DNA from: Alphaproteobacteria bacterium
Lineage (GTDB): Bacteria; Pseudomonadota; Alphaproteobacteria; Rhizobiales; Hyphomicrobiaceae
Length of the DNA: 16,221 bases
Direction: 5' to 3'
Assembly: GCA_005888525.1 (NCBI GenBank)
Contig: VBAB01000064.1
Span: forward strand, 1 to 16,221
Shown: in pieces, positions 6,692 through 14,051 of the stretch
Layout of the letters: each line of letters starts with the position of its first letter
Numbering within the stretch: position 1 is the stretch's first letter
The notes under the pieces: generated by a model
Told to the model about the DNA's origin: nothing
Databases searched by the model: none
The model's input: only the letters and a program-made list of their open reading frames with translations
Translations under genes and position numbers: made by a program

Positions 6692-9046
6692 TTGGTGGCC
6701 GCAATGACGCCCGCGTCCGCGGCGCGAGCGCAGCGGCCCATCGTACTGGTCACAGGCGGGTCGAGAGGCATCGGTCTTGCTCTGGCGCGCGGCTTTGCCG
6801 CTCGAGGCCACGATTTGATTCTCGTCGCCCGCGACGCGGAACGCCTGCAACGGGCAGCAGCCGCCATCGCGGCCGCGCACGGGGTGTCGGTCGAGCATGT
6901 CGCCTGCGATTTGGCCGAGCCCGATGCCGTCGCCCGCCTGATGGCAGCGATCGCCGACACAGGATGCTACGTCAACATCCTGGTCAACTGCGCCGGAGTT
7001 GGTGCGTCGGGCGCCTTCGCCAGCAGTGATCCGCACGCGATTCGCAGGGCTCTCCACCTCAATATCGATGCGGCGACGGCCCTCATGCACGCATGCCTGC
7101 CCGCCATGGTGGCGCGTCGATCGGGCGGCGTTCTCAACGTCGCCTCGCTCGCCGGCATGCTGCCGATGCCGTATCTCGCTCTCTACGGCGCCACCAAGTC
7201 CTATCTCTTCGCCTTGAGCCGGGCGGCGGCCTGGGAAGCGGCTGGCAGTGGCGTGACGGTGTCGGCACTCCTGCCGGGACCGGTCGATACCGGGTTTTTT
7301 GCCCACAACATGCATGCCGACCGGCAGCGCACGGGGAAGATCCCCGGGCTCTCGCCCGAAGTTGTTGCACGCACCGCGATCGAGGGCTATCTCGCCGGCC
7401 AGACCGTGATCACGCCGGGAATGCTGGGCTGGCTTTGCCGGCTCGGACTGAAGCTGCTGCCACGGCGTATCCCGGCGGCATTCGTGCGCGGCATAATGCG
7501 TCGCTCGCTCTCAGCTCAGGCGAGCGATTCGCCACAGGCGGCCTCCCACACCCGACCCGCGCACGAGCCATCGTCGATCGCATCGGCTGGACGACAACGG
7601 TTGCGGCGGCTTCTCGGCGCCCCGAGCCACGTCCTGGTGCTCGGGTGCATCGCGGTAGTGCTCGCGCTGCAGGTCGGCGTCGCATCGCGCAAGGCGCCGC
7701 ATATCGATTCCGATCCTCGCTCGACCGTCGCCGTCGCCGCGGGGCTCTTGGAGCACGGGGTATTCGTCGAGGCGTTCGTTCCAGTGGGCACCGAGAGACC
7801 AGCACCCGGACGCTACCTGGCGCCGGGCTACCCCGCCATCGTCGCCGGCGTCGCCGCACTCGATGAAGGCCTGGCCCGCGCCATACGCTGCCTGGCCGCG
7901 AGCCAAGCCGATTGCGTGCGTGGTAATCCCTTTCGGTCGCTCATAATCCTGCAAGCGCTGTTCGCCTTTCTCGTGTTGGCGCTCGTATGCCTTGTCGCCC
8001 GCGAGCTGTCGGGCTCGGTCGAGATCGCCGCCCTCGCAACGCTGCTGACGTTCTTGATGAGCCATTTTGGCGAGCTCGCCGGCCTCGTGATCCCCTATGC
8101 GATCGTGCCGGAGATGGCGCTGACGTTTTGCGCGCTGCTCTTCACTGCGCATCGGCGGCGCAGCATTCTTGCCGCGGCCCTCGGTGGCCTGGTCCTGGGG
8201 GTTCTGGCGCTGACTGAGGTGTACTATGCCGCCCTCGTCGCCCTGGCACCGTTGCTGCTCCTCTGGGCGGAATCCAAACGTGGCGATCCAAATTGGAGGT
8301 TTGGGCTCGGCGCCGCGGCTGTGCTTGCCGTCGCAGCTAGCCTCGTGCTCGGGCCCTGGATGCTGCGCAACTATGTGCTGTTCGGCGACATCGCGCTGAC
8401 GCATGGCACGGAGACCAAGCTCCTGGCCGAACGCGTTGCCTACATGGGCTCGAGCGCCGGCGAGCTGCTCGTGGGGCTGTTCTTCTACCTGCCCGGGCTC
8501 GGAGATCTGTCCAGCCTGTTCCTTCCCGCCGAGACGACACGGAAATTCGACATCTACTACGAGGGAAGCCTGTTGCTGGAGAGCGGGCGAATCCTCTCCG
8601 GGACTCCACCCACCGCCGGCGAGAGCCAGTTTTGGCGGCTCCTCGACGTCTACGCCTTCGGCTCGCCTGCCGACTACGTGCTCACGACCGCCCTCCTTAT
8701 CGTGCGCGGGTTGCGAGCCACCGGCGGCTGGCTCGTGCTTTGGGGCTGGCTCGCCCTTCCAGTGCTGCTGCGCCGCCTTGCCGCGCAGCGCGAGCTTGGT
8801 CCTTTCCTGCTGATCGCCGGTCCACTTTTTGGGCTGACCGTCGTCCAGAGCCTGCTGACCGCAAATCTTCCCTGGATGAACGTGCCGCTCGTGTTCGTAT
8901 ACGGCTACGCGATCGCGCGTGCGACGGGCGGCCTCGAGTTGCCGTTCGCTCTGCGCCGCCTGTTGGCCGCACCGGACGCGGCCGATGGCGCCTCCAGCTC
9001 TGCACCGGAGGCAGCCCGCCGCCCGGAACTTCCGCGCGCCCGTTGA
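6692..9046 (+). CDS. Fusion of short-chain dehydrogenase and GT-C-type membrane glycosyltransferase-like domain
   Basis: One unbroken frame of 784 codons encodes two modules. Residues 16-265 are a complete classical short-chain dehydrogenase: TGGSRGIG (21-28) for NAD(P) binding, NCAG (99-102), and the catalytic Ser152, Tyr165 and Lys169 (YGATK) with the canonical 13-residue Ser-Tyr spacing. After a polar linker (about 272-308) come about ten transmembrane segments (from 312 to about 745). They include an acidic loop after the first helix (HIDSD, 337-341), RYLAPGYP (374-381) and GPWMLRNYVLFG (554-565), as in PMT/ArnT-like transferases that use polyprenyl-phosphate sugars. A role in modifying a lipid or sugar at the membrane is inferred; substrate unknown. 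A ribosome site (AGGGGGAGA, 6678-6686) favours TTG 6692 or GTG 6695 over ATG 6704. The membrane part could also start separately at ATG 7496. Confidence 0.85.
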   Translation: MVAAMTPASAARAQRPIVLVTGGSRGIGLALARGFAARGHDLILVARDAERLQRAAAAIAAAHGVSVEHVACDLAEPDAVARLMAAIADTGCYVNILVNCAGVGASGAFASSDPHAIRRALHLNIDAATALMHACLPAMVARRSGGVLNVASLAGMLPMPYLALYGATKSYLFALSRAAAWEAAGSGVTVSALLPGPVDTGFFAHNMHADRQRTGKIPGLSPEVVARTAIEGYLAGQTVITPGMLGWLCRLGLKLLPRRIPAAFVRGIMRRSLSAQASDSPQAASHTRPAHEPSSIASAGRQRLRRLLGAPSHVLVLGCIAVVLALQVGVASRKAPHIDSDPRSTVAVAAGLLEHGVFVEAFVPVGTERPAPGRYLAPGYPAIVAGVAALDEGLARAIRCLAASQADCVRGNPFRSLIILQALFAFLVLALVCLVARELSGSVEIAALATLLTFLMSHFGELAGLVIPYAIVPEMALTFCALLFTAHRRRSILAAALGGLVLGVLALTEVYYAALVALAPLLLLWAESKRGDPNWRFGLGAAAVLAVAASLVLGPWMLRNYVLFGDIALTHGTETKLLAERVAYMGSSAGELLVGLFFYLPGLGDLSSLFLPAETTRKFDIYYEGSLLLESGRILSGTPPTAGESQFWRLLDVYAFGSPADYVLTTALLIVRGLRATGGWLVLWGWLALPVLLRRLAAQRELGPFLLIAGPLFGLTVVQSLLTANLPWMNVPLVFVYGYAIARATGGLELPFALRRLLAAPDAADGASSSAPEAARRPELPRAR

Positions 9047-9156
9047 TCCAGTTCACACGGCCCACGGTCTTGCCGCGAACCTGCGGACCGATCCCGACGG
9101 CTGACCGGTGGCCTGTGACATCAGCGATACACCGGTCGTCTTTAGCATCGGCCGTT

Positions 9157-9235
9157 GTTGCGAATGAATGTCAATTGCAATAATCAAGCGAGATCCTTCG
9201 CGTGGCTGACGCGTGCAACGCCACCCATTCGCAAC
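9157..9235. repeat. Spaced 10-bp inverted repeat upstream of the porin
   Basis: GTTGCGAATG at 9157-9166 is the exact reverse complement of CATTCGCAAC at 9226-9235, with 59 bases between. It could be the base of a folded leader or two half-sites bound by a looping regulator. It lies upstream of the proposed porin promoter, which favours DNA-level control. Confidence 0.35.
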
Positions 9236-9264
9236 GAGCACTTCGCGCAATCGAAGGCGTGCCG

Positions 9265-9294
9265 TTGACGGACAGTTGAGGCGAATCACGCTAG
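9265..9294 (+). promoter_or_regulatory. Possible porin promoter
   Basis: TTGACG (9265-9270) is a good -35 element, followed 18 bases later by CGCTAG (9289-9294), a weak match to the alphaproteobacterial -10 element CTATAT. It would give a leader of about 70 bases before ATG 9371. The -10 is poor, so this is tentative. Confidence 0.25.
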
Positions 9295-9370
9295 CGCATT
9301 GGGCTGACATGGAACCGGGACTGGGAATGTGGTGCCTCTGGAAAAGGGTCGCGGAGGGAAGGCCTCGCGC

Positions 9371-11413
9371 ATGAGAGGAGCAGCTCTTGTTGCTTCGGCA
9401 ATGCTGGGCTTCCTGCTCGTCGCAACCAGTGCGCGCGCGGATGACCAGGCGCGGACTTCCCCAGCAGCCGGCAACGCCCCACTCCACAATTGGACTGGCG
9501 CCTATGTCGGCGGCCACCTCGGCTTTGCCTGGGGGGATTCCAATTGGACCGCGCTGGGACCTGCCGCAGCGATCTCGAGCGGCTCCTTCGACTTCGGCCT
9601 TCCCTATGACCCCTTCAAGGGCACGGGCAGCTACTTCGCGGGATTGCAGGCCGGCTTCAATCACCGGCTACCCTCGGGCCTCGTCATCGGCATCGAGGCC
9701 GACGTTGCGGCTCCGAACACCATCAGGGACACGCAGACCATAGCCTCGCCTGCGATCGGACAGGCGAGCCTAACCGAGAACGTCCAGATGTCCGGCACGG
9801 TCCGCGGTCGCCTCGGCTACGTGCATGGCAATTGGCTCGTCTACGGAACGGCTGGTTACGCCTGGAGCTACGATCACTTCATTCGCAGCCAGCTTCTCGG
9901 TTCGCCCATCGGCGGCACCGCCGTTCCAGGGACGGTCGAGAAGGCGAATGCGTGGCGCAGCGGCTGGGCGGCCGGGGCGGGCGTCGAGGTGCCGGTCGCT
10001 GCCAAGTGGACGGCGAGCCTCGAATATCTGTTCACCGCCTTCGGCGCGCACAGCGTGGCGTTCCCGGCGGGAGCGCAGACGTTCGATTCCGACCTCTCCA
10101 TTCAAAGCGTACGGATAGGCTTGAACTATCAATTCGGCGATGAGGACGCCAAGAAGCGCGCTGGACCCACCCCGCCGGACTCCAACAGCTGGAGCGTTCA
10201 CGCGCAGACGACCTACGTCCAGCAGTACGCTTTTCCGTTCAGGGCGCCCTATGCCGGAGCCCACAGCCTCGTCCCCGATCAAACGCGCCAGACCTGGGAC
10301 GCCACCTTCTACGTGGGCTGGCGGCTGTGGCGCGGCGCCGAGTTCTGGATCAACCCGGAGATCGACCAGGGCTTCGGCCTCTCCGGCACGCTAGGCCTTG
10401 CCGGATTTGCCAGCGGCGAAGCCTACAAGCTCGGAGCGAACTTTCCCTACGCACGGCTGCCCAGAACTTTCATAAGGCAGACGATCGATCTGGGCGGCGG
10501 AAGCGAGAAGGTGGAGGCAGCCCCTAACCAGCTCGCCGGCTCGCAATCGGCCAACCGGCTGGTTCTCACGGTTGGAAAATTCGCGGTCACGGACGTCTTC
10601 GATACCAACAAGTATGCCCACGATCCCCGCTCCGACTTCCTCAATTGGGCCCTCATCGATACCGGGTCATTCGACTACGCCTCCGATGCCTGGGGTTTCA
10701 CCTACGGCGCGGCAGCGGAATGGTACCAGGGCCGCTGGACGCTGCGCGCCGGCCTGTTCGATCTCTCGATCGTGCCCAACAGTACCGAGTTGGACCCCCG
10801 GTTCGAGCAGGTGCAGTGGATCGGCGAGATAGAGAGACGTTATGAACTTGGAGGGCAGCCCGGCAAGCTCGCGGTCACCGGCTTCCTGACTCGCGGACGC
10901 ATGGGTCGCTTCGAGGATGCCATACGGCTGGCACAGCTGACGGGGCAGCCCGCGGACATTGCCGCGGTGCGCCAGTATCGCAGCCGCGCCGGGATCAGCT
11001 TCAACCTGGAGCAGCAGCTCTCCTCGGACCTGGGCTTCTTCGCCCGCGGAGGGCTGGCCGGGGGCAATGTCGAGCCCTACGAATTCACGGACGTCGATCA
11101 GACCATCGCCGCAGGGCTCGTGCTGACGGGCAAGCGATGGGGCCGGCCGGACGATACCATCGGCCTCGGTGGCGTGATCAACGGCATCTCCGGGCAGCAC
11201 GAGGCCTTTCTCAACGCAGGTGGCCTCGGCATCCTCGTGGGCGACGGCAAGCTGCCCAATCCCGGCACCGAAAGGATCGTCGAGATGTACTACAGCCTGC
11301 CGGTCGCCTTCGGTCGGCTGACACTCGATTACCAATTCATCGACCATCCCGCGTACAACCAGGATCGGGGCCCGGTTTCGATCATCGGCACGCGCCTGCG
11401 CGCGCATTTTTGA
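9371..11413 (+). CDS. Outer-membrane protein: Omp25-like barrel fused to OprB-type porin
   Basis: This is a predicted outer-membrane protein of 680 aa for passive uptake of small solutes, possibly sugars. Residues 1-23 form a signal peptide ending SARA. Residues about 39-256 are an Omp25/Omp31-like eight-strand barrel: WTGAYVGGHLGFAWG at the start, a glycine/aromatic alternation throughout, and SVRIGLNYQFG as a typical closing strand. After a short charged linker (DEDAKKRAGP), residues about 274-680 match the carbohydrate-selective OprB porin family: TYVQQY, TFYVGWRLWRGAEFWINPE, LTVGKFAVTDVFD and DYQFIDHPAYNQDRGPVSI. The chain ends in RAHF, the terminal aromatic expected for barrel assembly. 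ATG 9371 is chosen for the signal peptide and the GGAAGG eight bases upstream; the frame is open to 9329. It is transcribed alone. Confidence 0.9.
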   Translation: MRGAALVASAMLGFLLVATSARADDQARTSPAAGNAPLHNWTGAYVGGHLGFAWGDSNWTALGPAAAISSGSFDFGLPYDPFKGTGSYFAGLQAGFNHRLPSGLVIGIEADVAAPNTIRDTQTIASPAIGQASLTENVQMSGTVRGRLGYVHGNWLVYGTAGYAWSYDHFIRSQLLGSPIGGTAVPGTVEKANAWRSGWAAGAGVEVPVAAKWTASLEYLFTAFGAHSVAFPAGAQTFDSDLSIQSVRIGLNYQFGDEDAKKRAGPTPPDSNSWSVHAQTTYVQQYAFPFRAPYAGAHSLVPDQTRQTWDATFYVGWRLWRGAEFWINPEIDQGFGLSGTLGLAGFASGEAYKLGANFPYARLPRTFIRQTIDLGGGSEKVEAAPNQLAGSQSANRLVLTVGKFAVTDVFDTNKYAHDPRSDFLNWALIDTGSFDYASDAWGFTYGAAAEWYQGRWTLRAGLFDLSIVPNSTELDPRFEQVQWIGEIERRYELGGQPGKLAVTGFLTRGRMGRFEDAIRLAQLTGQPADIAAVRQYRSRAGISFNLEQQLSSDLGFFARGGLAGGNVEPYEFTDVDQTIAAGLVLTGKRWGRPDDTIGLGGVINGISGQHEAFLNAGGLGILVGDGKLPNPGTERIVEMYYSLPVAFGRLTLDYQFIDHPAYNQDRGPVSIIGTRLRAHF

Positions 11414-11515
11414 GAACGTATCTTGCGGCCGCCCGCCGCCCCTTTCGCCAACCGCACACATAGCTGTCGCAATTCGGGCGCAATCCAGATTCTATCTGCG
11501 CGGCAGGCTGTTACG

Positions 11516-11530
11516 CCCTTGGGGCAAGGG
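11516..11530 (+). promoter_or_regulatory. Hairpin just before the metalloprotease ribosome site
   Basis: CCCTTG and CAAGGG pair around a GGG loop, and CGC/GCG can extend the stem past one bulged base. The hairpin ends five bases before the ribosome site (GAGGGAG). It could modulate translation of the gene at 11551 or mark the end of the porin transcript, though no T-run follows. Confidence 0.25.
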
Positions 11531-11550
11531 GCGACGAGGGAGTCCACATC

Positions 11551-12243
11551 ATGCGTTCATCGCGTGCGTTTGTTGCGATGGCTGTCGTTTTGGCTGGTGT
11601 TGGGCTCGCCCCTCCGTTCCGCCAGGCGACCGCGCAGAAGCCCGTGAGCAGCGGAATCGAGATCGCCGGCCGCGCCGTGCGCTGCGGCAACGTCCGCATC
11701 CTCACCGACCGGCACCTGCCGAGTGAGGGCGCCGCAGCTCCCGGCCTGCTCATCCTCAACCCGCGCATGCTGAGCGAGCAGCCCGACAGCGTGCGCCTGT
11801 TCGTGTTCCATCACGAGTGCGGCCATCACAACGTCGGGGAGAGCGAACTGGCGGCCGATTGCTGGGCCGTCGACCGTGGCGTGCGCGACGGATGGCTCGA
11901 CGCCAAGGGGCTCGACGCCGTGTGCCGATCGTTCGAGGACGCGCCGGAAACGGATACGCACCCTTCGGGCAAACGCCGCTGCCGCAACCTGGATAAGTGC
12001 TTCGCCACTGCGGTCGCCTCGCTGACGGCCAAGAAAACCGCCGGCGTCGGCACACCCGCATCTCCGGCCAAGAAGATGTCTGTCCCGCCTCCACGCCTGG
12101 TCAGCGGGCCGACCCTGGTCGGAACCGGCACCTTGCGTTTCTTCGAGGCGGCATCTTGCGCCGAGGCGCCCGGCACCCCGACGAAAGATCCGATCGGCAA
12201 GCTCATTGCGAGCACGTCGGCCACGCCCAACGGCTGCCCATAG
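11551..12243 (+). CDS. Secreted putative zinc metalloprotease (HExxH protein)
   Basis: The 230-aa product has an N-terminal signal peptide (MRSSRAFVAMAVVLAG..., cleavage near ATAQ at 26-29). It carries FVFHHECGHH at 84-93: H88-E89-C90-G91-H92 is an HExxH zinc-binding helix, followed by ESELAADCW with an ExxxD (E99-D103) that could give the third ligand. Several cysteines (45, 90, 104, and others in VCRSF, RRCRNLDKCF and the C-terminus) suggest disulfides outside the cytoplasm. The C-terminal third is proline/lysine/threonine-rich and looks unstructured. The HECGHH plus closely spaced acidic helix recalls minimal gluzincin-like domains such as ImmA/IrrE and M48, but the spacing differs and I cannot name the family. 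The ribosome site GAGGGAG lies before ATG 11551. Target unknown; no inhibitor or partner is adjacent. Confidence 0.75.
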   Translation: MRSSRAFVAMAVVLAGVGLAPPFRQATAQKPVSSGIEIAGRAVRCGNVRILTDRHLPSEGAAAPGLLILNPRMLSEQPDSVRLFVFHHECGHHNVGESELAADCWAVDRGVRDGWLDAKGLDAVCRSFEDAPETDTHPSGKRRCRNLDKCFATAVASLTAKKTAGVGTPASPAKKMSVPPPRLVSGPTLVGTGTLRFFEAASCAEAPGTPTKDPIGKLIASTSATPNGCP

Positions 12244-12285
12244 CCGCTGCAGGGCGCAACCTCGCCACCCGCTTAAGCAGTGCCT

Positions 12286-12468
12286 TCAGTCCGGCAGCTC
12301 GAGCCGGTCGCGCTTGGGGCCCCTCTTGCGCCGCGGAGGCTTGGGTGCCTCCGCGTGTCGCTCGCGACGCACGCCTGGGAAGATGATGATCTGCGCACTA
12401 GGTGCTTCGACGCGGTCGCGCGGCTCTGCGCGAGCGTTCCGCGAACGGAAGTCAAGAATCATAGCCAT
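12286..12468 (-). CDS. Small conserved-looking basic protein with IIIFPGVRRER motif (60 aa)
   Basis: This is a 60-aa protein of unknown function, MAMILDFRSR... then SAQIIIFPGVRRER and a strongly basic tail (PKPPRRKRGPKRDRLELPD). I believe similar short proteins with an IIIFPGVR core occur in Rhizobiales, but this is from memory. The start at 12468 has a good ribosome site (AGAGGGA, four bases of spacing before ATG). The frame is open further upstream to 12981, but that part is an out-of-frame shadow of the DUF1491 gene. A consensus CtrA-like site lies 97 bases upstream. It is convergent with the metalloprotease gene, 42 bases apart. The basic tail could bind nucleic acid or membrane; nothing shows which. 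Confidence 0.6.
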   Translation of the reverse strand: MAMILDFRSRNARAEPRDRVEAPSAQIIIFPGVRRERHAEAPKPPRRKRGPKRDRLELPD

Positions 12469-12565
12469 TGCGTCCCTCTGGCCGAGGCAATGGGCCCCGG
12501 CCTCCCCCATCGCACGACGCGCACGCAATTCTCGTGGCGAATCATGCCATTTGACTGCCCCAGGA

Positions 12566-12581
12566 GTTAACGGATTGTTAA
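12566..12581 (-). promoter_or_regulatory. CtrA-type binding site (TTAA-N7-TTAAC)
   Basis: On the minus strand the sequence reads TTAACAATCCGTTAAC, an exact match to the alphaproteobacterial CtrA consensus TTAA-N7-TTAAC. It lies between the DUF1491 gene and the 60-aa gene, 97 bases upstream of the latter, in a short AT-rich patch within GC-rich DNA. CtrA is the cell-cycle response regulator of this class; binding here is inferred. Confidence 0.55.
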
Positions 12582-12599
12582 TGCGCGGGGAACCGTAGA

Positions 12600-12944
12600 T
12601 CAGGCGGCCAGCCAGTCCTCGAGGAAGTGGCGACCCTGGCGGTCCTCCACCGACACGATCCAGATATCGGGATCGAAATCGATCTGCCGCTCGAGGTAGG
12701 CGTCGGCTTCGGTCTCGGTGGTGGGCTGGCGATCGAGACAGGATTGCCAGCAGCGATCCTCGCGCGCACCTTCCAGGCCCGCGGGCGCCGGGCCGAACAG
12801 CGCCGCTGTGCCGTCGAGCCGGCTGACCTTGATGTAGATGGCGCCGGCGTCCGTATCCCCGCGCCGCACCAGCACTGCCGCAGCCCCCTCGTGCTGGCAG
12901 CGTCGCAAGTAGGCTTTGACCCAGATTTCCGATTTGAGGCGCAT
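12600..12944 (-). CDS. DUF1491 family protein
   Basis: This is a 114-aa cytoplasmic protein of unknown function, found mainly in Alphaproteobacteria. The N-terminus MRLKSEIWVKAYLRRCQ, then AVLVRRGDTDAGAIYIKV and RLDGTAALFGPAPAG, is the DUF1491 signature. The C-terminus FDPDIWIVSVEDRQGRHFLEDWL also fits. The length equals the family norm. The ATG at 12944 follows GGGAGGGG very closely, so the ribosome site is strong but tightly spaced. It is downstream of, and likely co-transcribed with, the peptidoglycan-binding gene (73-base gap). No catalytic residues can be recognised. Confidence 0.9.
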   Translation of the reverse strand: MRLKSEIWVKAYLRRCQHEGAAAVLVRRGDTDAGAIYIKVSRLDGTAALFGPAPAGLEGAREDRCWQSCLDRQPTTETEADAYLERQIDFDPDIWIVSVEDRQGRHFLEDWLAA

Positions 12945-13017
12945 CCCCTCCCACTGTAGGGCCGACGCCGCAGGGCGCCAACGGCGGATGCCGCTCGAGA
13001 TGCCGCCGGCTGCGGCT

Positions 13018-13743
13018 TCAGCGGCTCGAGGGCTTGGGCACCGCCGACTCGCCGAGGCGCACGACCAGCTCGGCCGAGATGCGGCCCCGCGGCACCAGAC
13101 CCTTGTCCATCTCGAAATCGCGGATGGCCCTCACGGTCTCTTCACCGGGTCGCCCATCGATGCGGCCGGGCTGGTAGCCGAGCGCGGCAAGCCACTGCTG
13201 CACGGACCGGATCACCTGCTCGGCGTGGCCCGACCTCACCTTGCCGGCGCCGGCGCTGTCGGCGCTGCCGGGGTCCGCGGCCCCGAGCAGGATGCGCTTG
13301 AGCAGCCGTTCGCTCGCCTCCCCGCTCAGCGCCATGGCGTGATCGTGCTCGAAGGCCATGATGGCCGCCCGGGTGGTGAGCCCGATGACGCCGTCACCGG
13401 GGACAGGACCGTAGCCGCGCAGCTTGAGCTCGCGCTGGATGGCGCGGATCGTCTCTGCATCCGCCGATTCGTCCGGTCCCGCCGGCGCGGGGTCGATCTT
13501 GCCGTGGTCCGGGGCAAAGCGCGCGATGCGCAGCGCCGGCTCCTCGGGGAGGCCGCTGCGACGCGTCATCGGGGTCTCGCCGAGCTTGCCCGCCTTGTCG
13601 GGAGCAGGCCTGGTAGATGCCCGCTCGCCTGCCCCCTTGCCCGCAACAGGAGGTCTCGCCTGCAGAAACAAGGCATTGGTCACCACGCCGGCCGACACCA
13701 GCAGGAAACTCAACAGCGCGATCCGAGCCTGCCCTGGGGTCAT
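13018..13743 (-). CDS. Membrane-anchored protein with two peptidoglycan-binding domains
   Basis: The 241-aa product has one N-terminal membrane helix (RIALLSFLLVSAGVVTNALFL, about 7-27), a disordered proline/lysine-rich periplasmic stretch to about 80, and two PG_binding_1 domains. The first (about 92-155) contains IRAIQRELKLRGYGP, DGVIGLTTRAAIMAFE. The second (about 172-235) contains IRSVQQWLAALGYQP, IDGRPGEETVRAIRDFE. No amidase, transpeptidase or other enzyme domain follows, so it probably tethers to or senses cell wall. The frame is open to 13782, but ATG 13743 has AGGAG eight bases upstream and begins directly before the helix. A CtrA-like site lies 54 bases upstream. The gene leads a likely operon with DUF1491 and is divergent from DUF5330. 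Confidence 0.88.
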   Translation of the reverse strand: MTPGQARIALLSFLLVSAGVVTNALFLQARPPVAGKGAGERASTRPAPDKAGKLGETPMTRRSGLPEEPALRIARFAPDHGKIDPAPAGPDESADAETIRAIQRELKLRGYGPVPGDGVIGLTTRAAIMAFEHDHAMALSGEASERLLKRILLGAADPGSADSAGAGKVRSGHAEQVIRSVQQWLAALGYQPGRIDGRPGEETVRAIRDFEMDKGLVPRGRISAELVVRLGESAVPKPSSR

Positions 13744-14051
13744 TATCCTTACTCCTGCGCTTACCCTGCGCCCCGAAGGCATTATTCGAAGGGGTTTGTA
13801 AACGATCTGTTAACTCGAGCCGTTGACCATTCCGGCTTCAGAGGCGCGCGGACGGCCTGCCTGCCTTGCGGGGCATGGGCCCCAGGGGGCCTCAACGCCT
13901 CGCGAGCGAGCCGGACATGCCTACAATTCGAGGCAACTTTTCGCAGCATCGCACCGGCTCTTTTTCCGGCATCGAGAGGTTTGTCTGTTAGTCGTAACGG
14001 TGCGTGGCGCCAAAAATCTCTCCCGGCGCAATCACAGGTGGGCATAGTTCG
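13744..14051. other. 308-base divergent intergenic region
   Basis: This region separates the peptidoglycan-binding gene (leftward) from the DUF5330 gene (rightward). It contains the CtrA-like site at 13798-13813 and, near 13878-13892, a short GGCCC/GGGCC hairpin without a T-run. Open frames across it (for example 13823-14047) have no recognisable protein character. I see no RNA gene. Confidence 0.5.
13798..13813 (-). promoter_or_regulatory. Near-consensus CtrA-type site (TTAA-N7-TTTAC)
   Basis: The minus strand reads TTAACAGATCGTTTAC, one mismatch from TTAA-N7-TTAAC. It lies 54 bases upstream of the peptidoglycan-binding gene start, about where a promoter-overlapping site would be. It resembles the site at 12566-12581 in both spacing and orientation, which supports both being real. 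Confidence 0.45.

Larger units (their letters stand above)
9047..9370. other. 324-base intergenic region before the porin gene
   Basis: No protein-like frame is visible. The region contains a widely spaced 10-bp inverted repeat (9157-9235), a possible promoter (9265-9294) and the porin ribosome site (GGAGGGAAGG, about 9353-9362). It is therefore best read as the porin leader and control region. Confidence 0.5.

Noticed and set aside
7511..8404. 297-aa minus-strand open frame
   Set aside because: Antisense to the transferase part of the fusion gene; composition typical of a shadow frame (rich in His, Gln, Arg).
12286..12981. 231-aa minus-strand frame read as a single gene
   Set aside because: Its first two thirds are out of frame with the clear DUF1491 protein; only the last 60 codons, with their own ribosome site, are credible.
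13878..13892. GGCCC/GGGCC hairpin as an intrinsic terminator
   Set aside because: It has a very short stem, no T-run, and lies between divergent genes where no transcript should end.
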